Origin: Deltaproteobacteria bacterium
Lineage (GTDB): Bacteria; Desulfobacterota; Desulfarculia; Adiutricales; Adiutricaceae
Direction of reading: 5' to 3'
Length of the DNA: 11,286 nucleotides
Assembly (NCBI GenBank): GCA_031279155.1
Contig: JAITJB010000263.1
Location: 1 to 11,286, forward strand
The stretch's first letter is position 1, and each line of letters begins with the position of its first letter. Both the position numbers and the translations under genes were made by a program. This document shows, piece by piece, positions 1-6,801 of the stretch. A model generated the notes under the pieces. It saw only the letters and a list, made by a program, of their open reading frames with translations. It was not told where the DNA came from and made no database searches.

Positions 1-452
1 TGATAGTAGCGAACGCCGGAACCAGCCAAACAAGCGCCTGAGCCGCTGATTAAAACGACCGGGGAGGCCAGGTTGGCGGCCAAGACGGCGTCAAGCCCCT
101 GGAGAACGTAGGCGGCCACATCAGTGAGACAAGCGCCTTCAATTAAGATGGGATCGAATTTTGTGGCCAAGTGGCTGTAACGGGCCAGAACCTCTTCGAT
201 AAGAGCCGCTTCACGACCGGAATTTAGATATGTAACAGCCTCTTGGAGGGAGACTCCGTAAACTTCTCTAGGGGCGACGCCTTTTTGGGCGGCCAATTCC
301 TTAATCCGGGCGTTGTTGTCGGGATCTTTGACCACGGTTTTAAAATAGCCCACTGTGCCGCATTGGCTGCCGCAGTAAGCCAGAAACGCATCTACCGCTT
401 TGGACCTTTGGGATGCCGAATCGGTAGAAGCCAAAAACAAGCTTTTGCCCAT
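1..452 (-). CDS. pta: Phosphate acetyltransferase, N-terminal part (cut by window edge)
   Basis: Phosphate acetyltransferase interconverts acetyl-CoA and acetyl phosphate in the cytoplasm, usually paired with acetate kinase. Reading the minus strand from an ATG at 452 gives 150 open codons with no stop before the edge. The product starts MGKSLFLASTDSASQRSKAV and contains LIEEVLARY followed by DPILIEGACLTD, then a hydrophobic strand ending VVLISG. This matches the order seen in the N-terminal AAA_26/DRTGG-type domain of long Pta proteins (E. coli Pta: EEIVANY, then VLVEGLVPT). The P-loop position is degenerate, as in other Pta proteins. An AAGGAGG Shine-Dalgarno lies on the minus strand at 459-465, 6 nt from the ATG, and fixes the start. 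The catalytic C-terminal domain is outside the window. It is transcribed divergently from the glycosyltransferase gene. Main alternative: a stand-alone DRTGG/AAA_26 protein. Confidence 0.8.
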   Translation of the reverse strand, partial: MGKSLFLASTDSASQRSKAVDAFLAYCGSQCGTVGYFKTVVKDPDNNARIKELAAQKGVAPREVYGVSLQEAVTYLNSGREAALIEEVLARYSHLATKFDPILIEGACLTDVAAYVLQGLDAVLAANLASPVVLISGSGACLAGSGVRYY

Positions 453-725
453 ACAAAACCTCCTTAGAGTAACGCCAAATAGGGCTAGAGAGCTAGCCTT
501 AAGCCGACGTTCAATCAATTTTAACGGCCATGCGCCGCGCCATTGGGCGGCTGACCGCCTAAATACCTTGGCAAGTCCCGTAAGCTTAAAACGCCCAGGT
601 ATTTTATTGCCATCCCGGTCCCTTGGTCCGGGTCATAATAGGCCATTTCGGGAGCAATCTTACCCCACCCTAGGCCGAATGTCCAGCATGGCCCGAGCGT
701 TTGGCCAATTTAGTTTAAAAGACCT

Positions 726-802
726 GAACGTGACCTGAACTCAGCTTGAACTCAGTTTGGGCTCGGCTTGAACTCGACTTGTGCTCGGCTTGAACTTAGC
801 AA
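726..802. repeat. 11-bp tandem repeat array, about 7 units
   Basis: Six consecutive 11-bp units start at 737, 748, 759, 770, 781 and 792, with consensus GAACTCRGCTT. A further half-conserved unit lies at 726-736, because GACCTGAAC occurs at both 721-729 and 732-740, again 11 bp apart. Units vary at a few positions (GGGCTCGGCTT, GAACTCGACTT, GTGCTCGGCTT), so the array is old enough to have diverged. An 11-bp period is close to one DNA helical turn, which would put each unit on about the same face. The array lies between divergent genes, in no credible reading frame. Confidence 0.9.
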
Positions 803-1020
803 CAACTAGACTTAGGACGAAAATTTGATTTTCAGTTAAGTATAGGGTAAAATCAAGCAAAACATCGCCAAACTCCCTTGTCTACCCTAACATCTTCAGA
901 GGTTTACGAGAAAAATTTCTGTTGATTATCTCAAAGCTATAACCTTAAAAAGGACTGTTGAGCGCCAACTAACCGACTGCTAACCACCCTCAAGAAATTT
1001 TGAAGTAAAATCAAGTTAGT

Positions 1021-1049
1021 TTGACAACCTCTAAACTGTCGTTTACCAT
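1021..1049 (+). promoter_or_regulatory. Candidate sigma70 promoter, distal
   Basis: A perfect TTGACA -35 lies at 1021-1026, followed after 17 bp by TACCAT (1044-1049), a 4/6 match to the -10 box. If used for the glycosyltransferase, the leader would be about 340 nt. No function has been shown, and the closer element at 1268-1296 competes with it. Confidence 0.3.
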
Positions 1050-1267
1050 ACCGTAGCCTTTGTATCGGAGGGCTCTATTTTATAGAAAATCTTCCGCACT
1101 ACGATCTTGTTTTAAATTTTGTCTATATTTCAGCTATCCCAAAATCTCATTCTCAGTCTGGACGAAAGCGCGTCGTCTGGACAAATCAAGATTTTACCCT
1201 TCCTTGGGAGCCTTTAGCTCCCCACTGAGCCAATTGAACTCGGTGCCGCTTCTCTCAGGCCCCGGCT

Positions 1268-1296
1268 TTGCGCCGCTCAAATCATGGTTTTATAAT
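1268..1296 (+). promoter_or_regulatory. Candidate sigma70 promoter for the glycosyltransferase gene
   Basis: A perfect TATAAT at 1291-1296 is preceded, with a 17-bp spacer, by TTGCGC at 1268-1273 (a 3/6 match to TTGACA). Transcription would start near 1303 and give a leader of about 90 nt before the ATG at 1396. Its position supports the start at 1396 over an in-frame TTG at 1060. Confidence 0.35.
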
Positions 1297-1395
1297 GTTT
1301 GCTTCTCTCTTGCCGCATCGGGCCATCGTAATTGTAAGTGGTCTAGGGCTAACCTTTTTCCCTGTGACAGAGGGCTCTTTGGACTCGGTGCTCCG

Positions 1396-2637
1396 ATGAG
1401 CATACTTGACCAGGCCTTTGTTTCCTCCTTTGTGGCCTCGGAATCTGTCCAACAAGCCGACCTAGTGGTCGGGTTAATGGGCCTCACCGACGAAGACCAC
1501 ATCGCCCTACCCCTAACTAAAGCTTACGAGGGGCTTAAGCAGACTTACCCGGACCTAAATAGCGTAATCGTCTACTGCGCCTCGGAATCGTTTGAAAAAA
1601 CCCGAAAGGCTTTCCTGGAATTGCCCTCGCCAGTGCCCAAGATCTTTTTGGGTACTAAAGCCTACGACACAAGCCGCGTCCATAGCCTCATAAACCTAAT
1701 GACTTTGGCTAAAAACCTAGAGGCCAAGGGCATAGTAACTATTGACACAAATCTTTCCACGGTCAAGCGCACCTGGATCGGACGCTTATTGGGTCCCATC
1801 TTAAACAACCAGGCCGAAATGACCGCGCCCTTTTACCATAGCCTTAAGTTTGACACCCCGGTGGCCAACCTTTTGGCCTATCCGCTGTTTCGCTCTGTCT
1901 TTGGCCGGAGGCTTCGCCAGCCCTTTGCCACTGACCGGGCCTTTGGGCCCCAATTAAACGATATCTTTTTAAGCTATGACCGATGGCCCTTTGACCGGCC
2001 TTTTGTTGAAACCGAGATGACCATGAATATCCTGGCCATCTCCCATAAGGCCCGCATCTGCCAGTCTTTCATGGCTAATCCTAGATGCGGATCTGTACTC
2101 CCGCCGCTTAATCCCTCGAGCCGGGATCTTTTTATCGATGTCTGCGGTTCTCTATTTAATCTAATAGCCCAATACCCGGACTTTTGGCTCAAAAATAGCC
2201 GATCCCGCCCGACCCCGGTTATCGGTACCGATCTGCAGCCGCCGCTGACGCTACCTCGAAAACTAGCCCCGATGACGGAATTTTTAGATTCCTCGCGCAG
2301 TTTTGCTCAAGAAAACCGTAAGTTTTTTTCCGACATTTTTAACGCCCAATTCGATCCCGTTTTCGACTGCTTACTGACCCAAGACGCCAATTGCCTGACC
2401 ATTGACCCAAAAACTTGGGCGACAGTTATCTTCCAAAGCGCTCTCAAATGGCCTAAAATTACCATAGGCGATCGCCAGATGCTATTAGACTGTCTAGCCT
2501 CGGTTTTTTTCGGTCGCTTTATTACCTTCGTCCGCGAGGCCGCAGGCCTGACCTTATCTCAGGTGGAAGCTTTAACCGAAGAAGAAGCCAGGGTCTTTGA
2601 GAGTCAAAAACACCTCCTCACCTCTGGTTGGTTATGA
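1396..2637 (+). CDS. Divergent GT-A-fold glycosyltransferase (GT2/GpgS/MGS-like)
   Basis: Predicted cytoplasmic glycosyltransferase of 413 aa. The N-terminal half follows the layout of a family related to glucosyl-3-phosphoglycerate and mannosylglycerate synthases: VVGLMGL after strand 1 (residues 24-30), then a nucleotide-sugar half ending IVTIDTNLSTV, where DxD-type enzymes carry the metal-binding motif. Then come TAPFYHSLKFDTPVANLL, YPLFRSVFG.RLRQPF and ETEMTMNI (from residue 205). The C-terminal half is helical and ends FESQKHLLTSGWL, like the conserved F..QK.YL...W end of these proteins. The DxD position reads D117-T-N119, so the second acidic residue is missing and metal dependence or activity is in doubt. 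The frame stays open upstream to a TTG at 1060, but those 112 codons look non-coding (Ser/Cys/Phe-rich) and contain a TATAAT. No strong Shine-Dalgarno precedes the ATG. The lipoprotein hydrolase follows 31 nt downstream, probably co-transcribed. Acceptor and donor sugar are unknown. Confidence 0.7.
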   Translation: MSILDQAFVSSFVASESVQQADLVVGLMGLTDEDHIALPLTKAYEGLKQTYPDLNSVIVYCASESFEKTRKAFLELPSPVPKIFLGTKAYDTSRVHSLINLMTLAKNLEAKGIVTIDTNLSTVKRTWIGRLLGPILNNQAEMTAPFYHSLKFDTPVANLLAYPLFRSVFGRRLRQPFATDRAFGPQLNDIFLSYDRWPFDRPFVETEMTMNILAISHKARICQSFMANPRCGSVLPPLNPSSRDLFIDVCGSLFNLIAQYPDFWLKNSRSRPTPVIGTDLQPPLTLPRKLAPMTEFLDSSRSFAQENRKFFSDIFNAQFDPVFDCLLTQDANCLTIDPKTWATVIFQSALKWPKITIGDRQMLLDCLASVFFGRFITFVREAAGLTLSQVEALTEEEARVFESQKHLLTSGWL

Positions 2638-2668
2638 TTTAAAAGCTAAGTTTAAAAGGCAGGGTTCA

Positions 2669-3871
2669 ATGTCGCCAATGTCGTCAGCACCCAAGGGTAG
2701 GCCAGCTCATCTCTGGCTTACCAAAAGCTTTTGGCTAGTAATATTTCTAACTTCTCTCTTAGCTTGCGCCTGCGCGCCGATATCTAAGCTAAATTTTCCT
2801 CCAGCTGGCGACAATTTTGATGTTTATGTTGAAAATACCATCAAACATATCGAGAAAAACCGAAAATTTCTATCCAATCAACCGCAATCAGAGGTGGCCT
2901 GGAATAGCCCTCGCCAATGGACGCCCCAAGAAAAAACCACCCGAGGCATCCTTCTCATCCACGGTCTAGGCGATTCCCCCTACTCCTTCATCGACATAGG
3001 CCCGAAACTAGCCTCGCAAGGCTATTTGGTTCGGGCCATCTTGCTTCCGGGCTGCGGCACTAAGAGCGAGGACATGATAGGGGTGACCATTGACGATTGG
3101 CGCCAGGCTGTTAAGGACCAAGCCGAGCTCTTAGCCTCCGAAGTCCAAGATCTCTATCTGGGCGGCTTTTCCTCTGGGGCCAACTTGGCCTTAGAGTACG
3201 CTCTCAATAACCAAGAAAAAGTAAAAGGTTTATTATTATTTTCTCCAGCCATTAAATCAACTCAATCTCTTGACTTTTTAGCGCCAATTATTAATATATT
3301 TACCCATTGGATAAATAGACCGCCAAAAGATCCGGCCACAGCCTCTTTGATGCGCTATGACGCCATCCCCACCGACTCCATGGTCATCTATTACTTTTCA
3401 AGCGTATTTTTACGCAGACAATTGGCAAAAACCTCCTATTACGGCCCGACCTTGGTCATCTTGGTTCGCCAAGACTCCATCGTCGATGTCCGGCACATTG
3501 CCCATAATTTTGATAAGTGGTTTCCCAACCCAAATAGCCGCCTAATATGGTATGGCGATACTGATTATGTTCCCAAAAATGCTAAGAGGTTCTTATTTAA
3601 GCCTGACGTCTTCCCCGAGTACCGCATCGACAGCTTCTCCCACATGTCCGTCCTCTTTAGCCCCTTAAACCCTGAGTACGGACTGGGCGGCTCCCAGAGG
3701 ATATGCTTCAATGGCCAGGGTTTTGTCTTATTCAATCGCTGCCTGAAGGGCGATGACGTCTGGTTCTCAGCTTGGGGCGATAACCGCTCTGGACGCGTCC
3801 ACGCTCGCCTGACCTTCAACCCGCATTTTGACTGGCAAGCCTCGATCACCGCCGAAGTACTAGGCTTTTAA
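2669..3871 (+). CDS. Alpha/beta-hydrolase lipoprotein (S33/lysophospholipase-like)
   Basis: Predicted membrane-anchored serine hydrolase of 400 aa. A basic N-terminus and hydrophobic stretch end in the lipobox LLAC, so lipidation is expected at Cys33. The hydrolase core follows: the oxyanion-type turn HGLGDSPYSF (His98), GYLVRAILLPGCG, the nucleophile elbow GFSSG (Ser168), the acid-bearing strand LVILVRQDSIVD (probably Asp269) and SFSHMS with the catalytic His325. All triad members are present, so activity is likely on an ester or acyl substrate that cannot be named from sequence. A tail of about 70 residues after the histidine, with NP.YGLGGSQ, is longer than in minimal carboxylesterases. 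The ATG at 2669 is preferred to an in-frame start at 2597 that overlaps the upstream gene, because it places the signal peptide near the N-terminus and has a purine-rich AGGG just upstream. A start at 2678 is also possible. The gene lies 31 nt after the glycosyltransferase. Confidence 0.75.
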   Translation: MSPMSSAPKGRPAHLWLTKSFWLVIFLTSLLACACAPISKLNFPPAGDNFDVYVENTIKHIEKNRKFLSNQPQSEVAWNSPRQWTPQEKTTRGILLIHGLGDSPYSFIDIGPKLASQGYLVRAILLPGCGTKSEDMIGVTIDDWRQAVKDQAELLASEVQDLYLGGFSSGANLALEYALNNQEKVKGLLLFSPAIKSTQSLDFLAPIINIFTHWINRPPKDPATASLMRYDAIPTDSMVIYYFSSVFLRRQLAKTSYYGPTLVILVRQDSIVDVRHIAHNFDKWFPNPNSRLIWYGDTDYVPKNAKRFLFKPDVFPEYRIDSFSHMSVLFSPLNPEYGLGGSQRICFNGQGFVLFNRCLKGDDVWFSAWGDNRSGRVHARLTFNPHFDWQASITAEVLGF

Positions 3872-3890
3872 AGCCAATTCTGATCTAAAA

Positions 3891-3925
3891 AGGTCAAAAA
3901 AATCTCCCAGACCTCTTGATTTTTT
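3891..3925 (+). terminator. Weak candidate terminator after the hydrolase gene
   Basis: A 5-bp stem AGGTC/GACCT (3891-3895, 3910-3914) with a 14-nt loop is followed a few bases later by six T residues (3920-3925). The stem is short and the T-run is offset, so this is a tentative call. Confidence 0.3.
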
Positions 3926-4004
3926 CCAAAAAAGCATTATATATAACTATGTCGGCAGACTAGGGCCCAGTGGCTAAGGCCCTGGTCAAGGGATAAATTT
4001 GTCC

Positions 4005-4085
4005 ATGGCCAAATTAGTTAATAGCCAACTTAGTCGATAGCCAAGTTGGTTAATAGCCAACTTAGTCGATAGCTTAAGTTAGTCC
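4005..4085. repeat. 16-bp tandem repeat array, 5 units
   Basis: Units begin at 4005, 4021, 4037, 4053 and 4069. The consensus is ATAGCCAASTTAGTYR. Units 2 and 4 are identical (ATAGCCAACTTAGTCG). Units 1 and 3 share the GTTA ending, so the array also reads as a 32-bp dimer repeat. The last unit (ATAGCTTAAGTTAGTCC) is one base longer and more diverged. The array lies upstream of the DUF1573 promoter and outside any reading frame I believe. Confidence 0.9.
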
Positions 4086-4257
4086 ATTTATCCCCGCTTA
4101 ATTAACCCACTCATGGACCTTTGGCGCGCCTTTAGCGGCTCTTTAACAGCCCAATTAAGCCCTAGTTAATATCGTATTGCCCGGCCAAGGCCGGCCTAAA
4201 TGAAGCCTGGCCTGACTGAGCGATTGGTCTGTGGTTGGTTTTTGGTTTGACTTAGGC

Positions 4258-4286
4258 TGGACTTTGCCCACGCTTGTTTGTACAAT
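4258..4286 (+). promoter_or_regulatory. Candidate sigma70 promoter for the DUF1573-surE-J-domain cluster
   Basis: TGGACT at 4258-4263 (4/6 match), a 17-bp spacer, and TACAAT at 4281-4286 (5/6 match). The predicted start near 4293 leaves a leader of about 100 nt before the ATG at 4397. The 16-bp tandem array ends about 170 bp upstream. Confidence 0.4.
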
Positions 4287-4396
4287 CTAAGCAATAACTA
4301 GTGCGCGCTCTCGAGGCAGCCTAGATGTCCGTTAAGGCCTCTTTGCTCTTCATTAAACCTTGGCATCCTAGCCCGCGTGGCTATCGGAGGCTCCCC

Positions 4397-4834
4397 ATGA
4401 AAACAGCCTTGTTTTATCTGGTTTTGGGCTTTTTGGCCCTAACGCTCGTCTTACCTCAAGCGGCCTTTAGTCAGCCGGAGCCAGAAGAAACCCCGCCGGC
4501 TATCCCGGTTATGCGCATAGATGAAGAGGCCTTCATGGCCGGGGAAATCAAATCGGGCTTCACTATTACCCATGACTTTATCGTCAAAAACATTGGCCAG
4601 GCCGAACTCATCATCCGTGACGTTATCCCCGGCTGCGGCTGCATCGTTGCCAACTTTACCCCGGTAATTAACCCCGGTAGTCAAGGGACCATCACCTTGG
4701 CCGTTGACGTCTATCCCGAATGGGCCGGCCACGAGATCGATAAAGCGGCGTTGGTTCTAACCAATGACCCGGTAAACCCCAATACTAAAATATTTATCAA
4801 GGCCAAGATTGTCGCTAACCGTAGCCAATCTTAA
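4397..4834 (+). CDS. Secreted DUF1573 domain protein
   Basis: Exported protein of 145 aa. A Sec signal peptide occupies about residues 1-25 (MKTALFYLVLGFLALTLVLP, with a likely cut after AFS). A single immunoglobulin-like DUF1573 domain follows, recognisable from DFIVKNIGQAELII, the hallmark PGCGCIVA (Cys80 and Cys82), the turn NPGSQGTITLAVD and LTNDPVNP. The biochemical role of DUF1573 is not established, and similar proteins occur widely in Bacteroidetes and Deltaproteobacteria. The ATG at 4397 has a GGAGG Shine-Dalgarno at 4386-4390, 6 nt away, which rules out the in-frame ATG at 4325 that would bury the signal peptide. surE starts 15 nt after its stop, so the two are probably one transcript. 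The absence of a lipobox suggests a soluble periplasmic or secreted protein. Confidence 0.85.
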   Translation: MKTALFYLVLGFLALTLVLPQAAFSQPEPEETPPAIPVMRIDEEAFMAGEIKSGFTITHDFIVKNIGQAELIIRDVIPGCGCIVANFTPVINPGSQGTITLAVDVYPEWAGHEIDKAALVLTNDPVNPNTKIFIKAKIVANRSQS

Positions 4835-4849
4835 ATATAGGCAAGGACC

Positions 4850-5641
4850 GTGAAAATTCTTCTTACCAATGACGACGGCCTCTCAGCTGATGGCTTACAG
4901 GTCGCCTATAGAGCCCTAACAGCTGATGGCCATAAGGTTACGGCCTGCGCCCCTGACCGGGAGCGCAGCGCCCAATCCCAATCGGTCACCATTGGTCGGC
5001 CCATTGAGGCTAAAGCCATGACCATGACCGACGGCTCTATCGGCTACGCCGTCAGCGGCACCCCGGCCGACTGCTCCCGCTTAGGCTTTACCACCTTGGT
5101 CCCTGAGCCGGTAGATTTAGTCATTAGCGGCATCAATAACGATTCTAACCTAGGCTTTGACGCCAATTATTCTGGAACAGTTGCGGCCGCCCTAGAAGCG
5201 GCTGGCCAGGGCATACCGGCCTTAGCCGTCTCCCTTGAGCGCTCTGGCGAGTATAATTGGGACATGGCCACTGATATTCTCCTAGAAGCCGTCAGGCTCT
5301 ACCCCGATTGGGATATTCCCAAGGGGGTTATGGTCAACTTAAACATTCCGGCCGTCATTAGCGATCCCATATGGGTCTGGACCCTTTTAAACCCAACGCC
5401 GGCTCCGGATTATTACCGCAAGTATCCGGGTAATAATAACGGCAGCGCCCAATACGCCAGGCTCAGGCAAGAGGAGACTTGCCCAGCCTCAGATGATAGC
5501 GATCTGGCCTTCTTTCGCGCTGGCCGGGTGACCTTAAGCCCCATTGTCCCCGTGGCCACTTTCCTGCCGGCCTTACAGAGACTGAAAAATGCCCAACAAC
5601 CCACTGACAACTGCCCCCATAGAACCCAAAAATCCCTTTGA
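4850..5641 (+). CDS. surE: 5'/3'-nucleotidase SurE
   Basis: SurE is a metal-dependent nucleotidase that removes phosphate from nucleoside 5'- and 3'-monophosphates and is linked to stress survival. The 263-aa product starts MKILLTNDDGLSADGL, with the paired aspartates of the metal site. Next come APDRERSAQSQSVT (with the metal-binding Ser), VSGTPADC, VISGINNDSNLG (with the conserved Asn) and YSGTVAAALEAA. These are the standard SurE motifs in order. The start is GTG, with AAGGA just upstream. The length is typical, but the last 15-20 residues (NAQQPTDNCP and onward) extend past the family core and overlap the next gene by 53 nt. It sits between the DUF1573 gene and the J-domain gene, probably as the middle gene of an operon. 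Confidence 0.95.
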   Translation: MKILLTNDDGLSADGLQVAYRALTADGHKVTACAPDRERSAQSQSVTIGRPIEAKAMTMTDGSIGYAVSGTPADCSRLGFTTLVPEPVDLVISGINNDSNLGFDANYSGTVAAALEAAGQGIPALAVSLERSGEYNWDMATDILLEAVRLYPDWDIPKGVMVNLNIPAVISDPIWVWTLLNPTPAPDYYRKYPGNNNGSAQYARLRQEETCPASDDSDLAFFRAGRVTLSPIVPVATFLPALQRLKNAQQPTDNCPHRTQKSL

Positions 5642-6599
5642 AATTCTAGGGCTAACCCCGGATTTAGTTGGTGAGCTATCGGAAAAACAGCTTAAGCTCG
5701 TCATCAAGGCCATGTACCGCTCTCTTCAGAAGAACTTCCATCCAGACGTGGTCAAGCCCAAGAAAAACCAACCCGAGGATCTTTTTGTTCAAAAAACCGT
5801 AGAACTAAACTTGGCCTACGAATCGCTAAACTTCGAGCGCGATCCCGAATCATTTCGAAAGCACCGCAAAAACTACCTTTCTAGGCGGCCTGAAGCTCTC
5901 TACCAAAATACCATCTACCTAAAACAACAGCTTGAAGCTCAGTTGGAAAAGGAAGACCGCTTAGCCAATAACTTTTTTAACTTCTTAGCCTCTAACGGCT
6001 CTAACGGCGCTAACGGCGCCAATGGTTCTAATGGCTCCAAAAGCCCAAATGGTTCAAACGGCGCCAAAGGCGCCAATGGCTCGAGCATATCTAGCTTTAA
6101 AGAAGCCCCCAAAAGACTCTCAGCCCCCATTACGGCCAAAAATATCCGCTTGGGCCTCATGGATGTGGCCATTAACCATAATCTGGCCCGGAGCCGCACC
6201 CTCCAGGGCCACGACTTTAAAAACTACAAGTTAATTGAAATCGACGCCGAAGGCTTAATGTCTGTTCGTCCGGTTGGCCGCTCCAACGCCTTCCGATCCG
6301 ACTATATCCAACTCTTAGGCTGCGTGCCCGATAGCGCCTTAGAGGTAGTCCCCCTTTTAACTCCGGCTAACCCCCTAAAGGAATTTAAGAGCCAGACAGT
6401 TATCGCCAGAAAGCATCAATTCCTCCCCTTCTCAGTGGTCAACAACATCACTTTAGCCAATTTCAAGCGCTATGTCTTACCCCTTCTGAACCCTACCTTA
6501 CTTGAGAGATCCTACCTATTTTCCTTAAACAAAACTGATTATCAGCGAACCGGACTAATTAGCCTTGAGGGATTGATAATCAAATTCGAAAACCTCTAA
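5589..6599 (+). CDS. J-domain protein with Asn-Gly repeat linker
   Basis: J-domain proteins stimulate the ATPase of DnaK-type Hsp70 chaperones. The 336-aa product has a J-like domain at about residues 15-90: PFEILGL, a basic helix II (MYRSLQKNF), the invariant HPD at 51-53, and ELNLAYESL in helix III. There is no Gly/Phe region or zinc-finger domain, so it is not DnaJ itself. Residues 135-164 are ten tripeptides of the type (S/A/P)NG or (A/S)K(G/S). The C-terminal domain of about 160 aa (GHDFKNYKLIEID, VRPVGRSNAF, TVIARKHQFLPFSV) I do not recognise. It may recruit a specific client. The ATG lies inside the 3' end of surE in another frame and lacks a strong Shine-Dalgarno, suggesting coupled translation. 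A hairpin terminator follows. Confidence 0.8.
   Translation: MPNNPLTTAPIEPKNPFEILGLTPDLVGELSEKQLKLVIKAMYRSLQKNFHPDVVKPKKNQPEDLFVQKTVELNLAYESLNFERDPESFRKHRKNYLSRRPEALYQNTIYLKQQLEAQLEKEDRLANNFFNFLASNGSNGANGANGSNGSKSPNGSNGAKGANGSSISSFKEAPKRLSAPITAKNIRLGLMDVAINHNLARSRTLQGHDFKNYKLIEIDAEGLMSVRPVGRSNAFRSDYIQLLGCVPDSALEVVPLLTPANPLKEFKSQTVIARKHQFLPFSVVNNITLANFKRYVLPLLNPTLLERSYLFSLNKTDYQRTGLISLEGLIIKFENL
5991..6080 (+). repeat. In-frame 9-bp repeat coding for (S/A)-Asn-Gly units
   Basis: Thirty codons form ten tripeptides, mostly Ser-Asn-Gly or Ala-Asn-Gly, with three variant units (SKS, PNG, AKG). At DNA level the units are TCTAACGGC, GCTAACGGC, GCCAATGGT and similar. Synonymous divergence between units shows the array is not newly formed. 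It separates the J domain from the C-terminal domain and should be a flexible polar linker. Confidence 0.9.
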
Positions 6600-6633
6600 C
6601 CCCACCAAATTTCCCGTCAAAATCCTTTGTCAA

Positions 6634-6690
6634 TTTTAAGACAGGACCCACAATTTTTCAGTAGGGTCCTATTGTCTTAAAATGTTTTTT
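6634..6690 (+). terminator. Rho-independent terminator or inverted repeat after the J-domain gene
   Basis: Left arm 6634-6649 (TTTTAAGACAGGACCC) pairs with right arm 6664-6682 through 16 base pairs, with only a 3-nt bulge (TAT) in the right arm and a 14-nt loop. Six T residues follow at 6685-6690. The stem starts 35 nt after the J-domain stop. The long symmetrical arms with an A/T-rich outer part also allow bidirectional use or a mobile-element remnant. Confidence 0.7.
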
Positions 6691-6697
6691 AGGTTAA

Positions 6698-6703
6698 TAT
6701 AAT
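6698..6703 (+). promoter_or_regulatory. Candidate -10 box in AT-rich region before the zinc-ribbon gene
   Basis: There is a perfect TATAAT at 6698-6703. The best -35 (TTGTCT, 6672-6677) is 20 bp away and lies within the terminator arm, so spacing is poor. Other AT-rich -10-like hexamers (TATAAA at 6769-6774 and 6779-6784) are equally possible. A promoter within 6690-6800 is likely, but its exact site is unsure. Confidence 0.3.
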
Positions 6704-6801
6704 GCTAATGTGGCATCATGACCCAAACTAGAATTGAACTATCATTTCATTATTTTTTTATTCTTTACTATAAAAATTTATAAAACCAGACTTTGTCAAT
6801 G

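Larger units (their letters stand above)
453..1395. other. Long divergent intergenic region
   Basis: About 940 bases separate the divergent pta and glycosyltransferase starts. The part next to pta (466-720) has GC-rich hairpins, for example 534-551 (GCCGC-g-CC / GGGCGGC) and 546-559 (GGCGG-ctga-CCGCC), which would lie in the pta leader if its promoter is further out. Positions 726-802 hold an 11-bp tandem array. Positions 803-1059 are AT-rich, with a 7-bp inverted repeat (843-849 and 883-889, TAGGGTA/TACCCTA) and two copies of GTAAAATCAAG (847-857, 1005-1015). Two promoter-like elements follow at 1021-1049 and 1268-1296. Reading frames here give serine/cysteine-rich, unprotein-like translations, and I see no convincing gene. 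Confidence 0.6.
3872..4396. other. Intergenic region with 16-bp array and promoter
   Basis: This stretch of 525 bases has no credible gene. Just after the hydrolase stop is a weak terminator-like hairpin (AGGTC 3891-3895 with GACCT 3910-3914, then T6 at 3920-3925). Next come a short inverted repeat (3962-3967/3978-3983), the 16-bp tandem array at 4005-4085, a GC-rich palindrome CCGGCC-AA-GGCCGG at 4181-4194, and a promoter at 4258-4286. Confidence 0.6.

Noticed and set aside
243..738. Plus-strand open frames over the pta start and its upstream region
   Set aside because: They run antisense to the well-supported pta frame, have no ribosome site and give low-complexity products.
737..802. CRISPR array
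   Set aside because: The units are 11 bp and contiguous without spacers, and there is no cas gene in the window.
1060..1395. In-frame 112-codon upstream extension of the glycosyltransferase from a TTG
   Set aside because: The translation is rich in Ser, Cys and Phe with no family match, it contains a perfect TATAAT at 1291-1296, and the family core begins right after the ATG at 1396.
2597..2668. Earlier start of the hydrolase gene, overlapping the glycosyltransferase
   Set aside because: It gives a signal peptide too far from the N-terminus. The ATG at 2669 fits a lipoprotein and avoids the overlap.
4005..4085. Replication origin iterons
   Set aside because: The unit size is near that of iterons, but there is no rep gene or DnaA box set nearby and the neighbours are chromosomal housekeeping genes.
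4325..4396. Earlier ATG for the DUF1573 gene
   Set aside because: It would bury the Sec signal peptide 24 residues inside, whereas the ATG at 4397 has GGAGG at ideal spacing.
5939..6199. Minus-strand open frame through the J-domain repeat
   Set aside because: It is the mirror of the Asn-Gly repeat (Leu/Pro/Glu periodic) and lacks a ribosome site. It is a shadow of the real gene.
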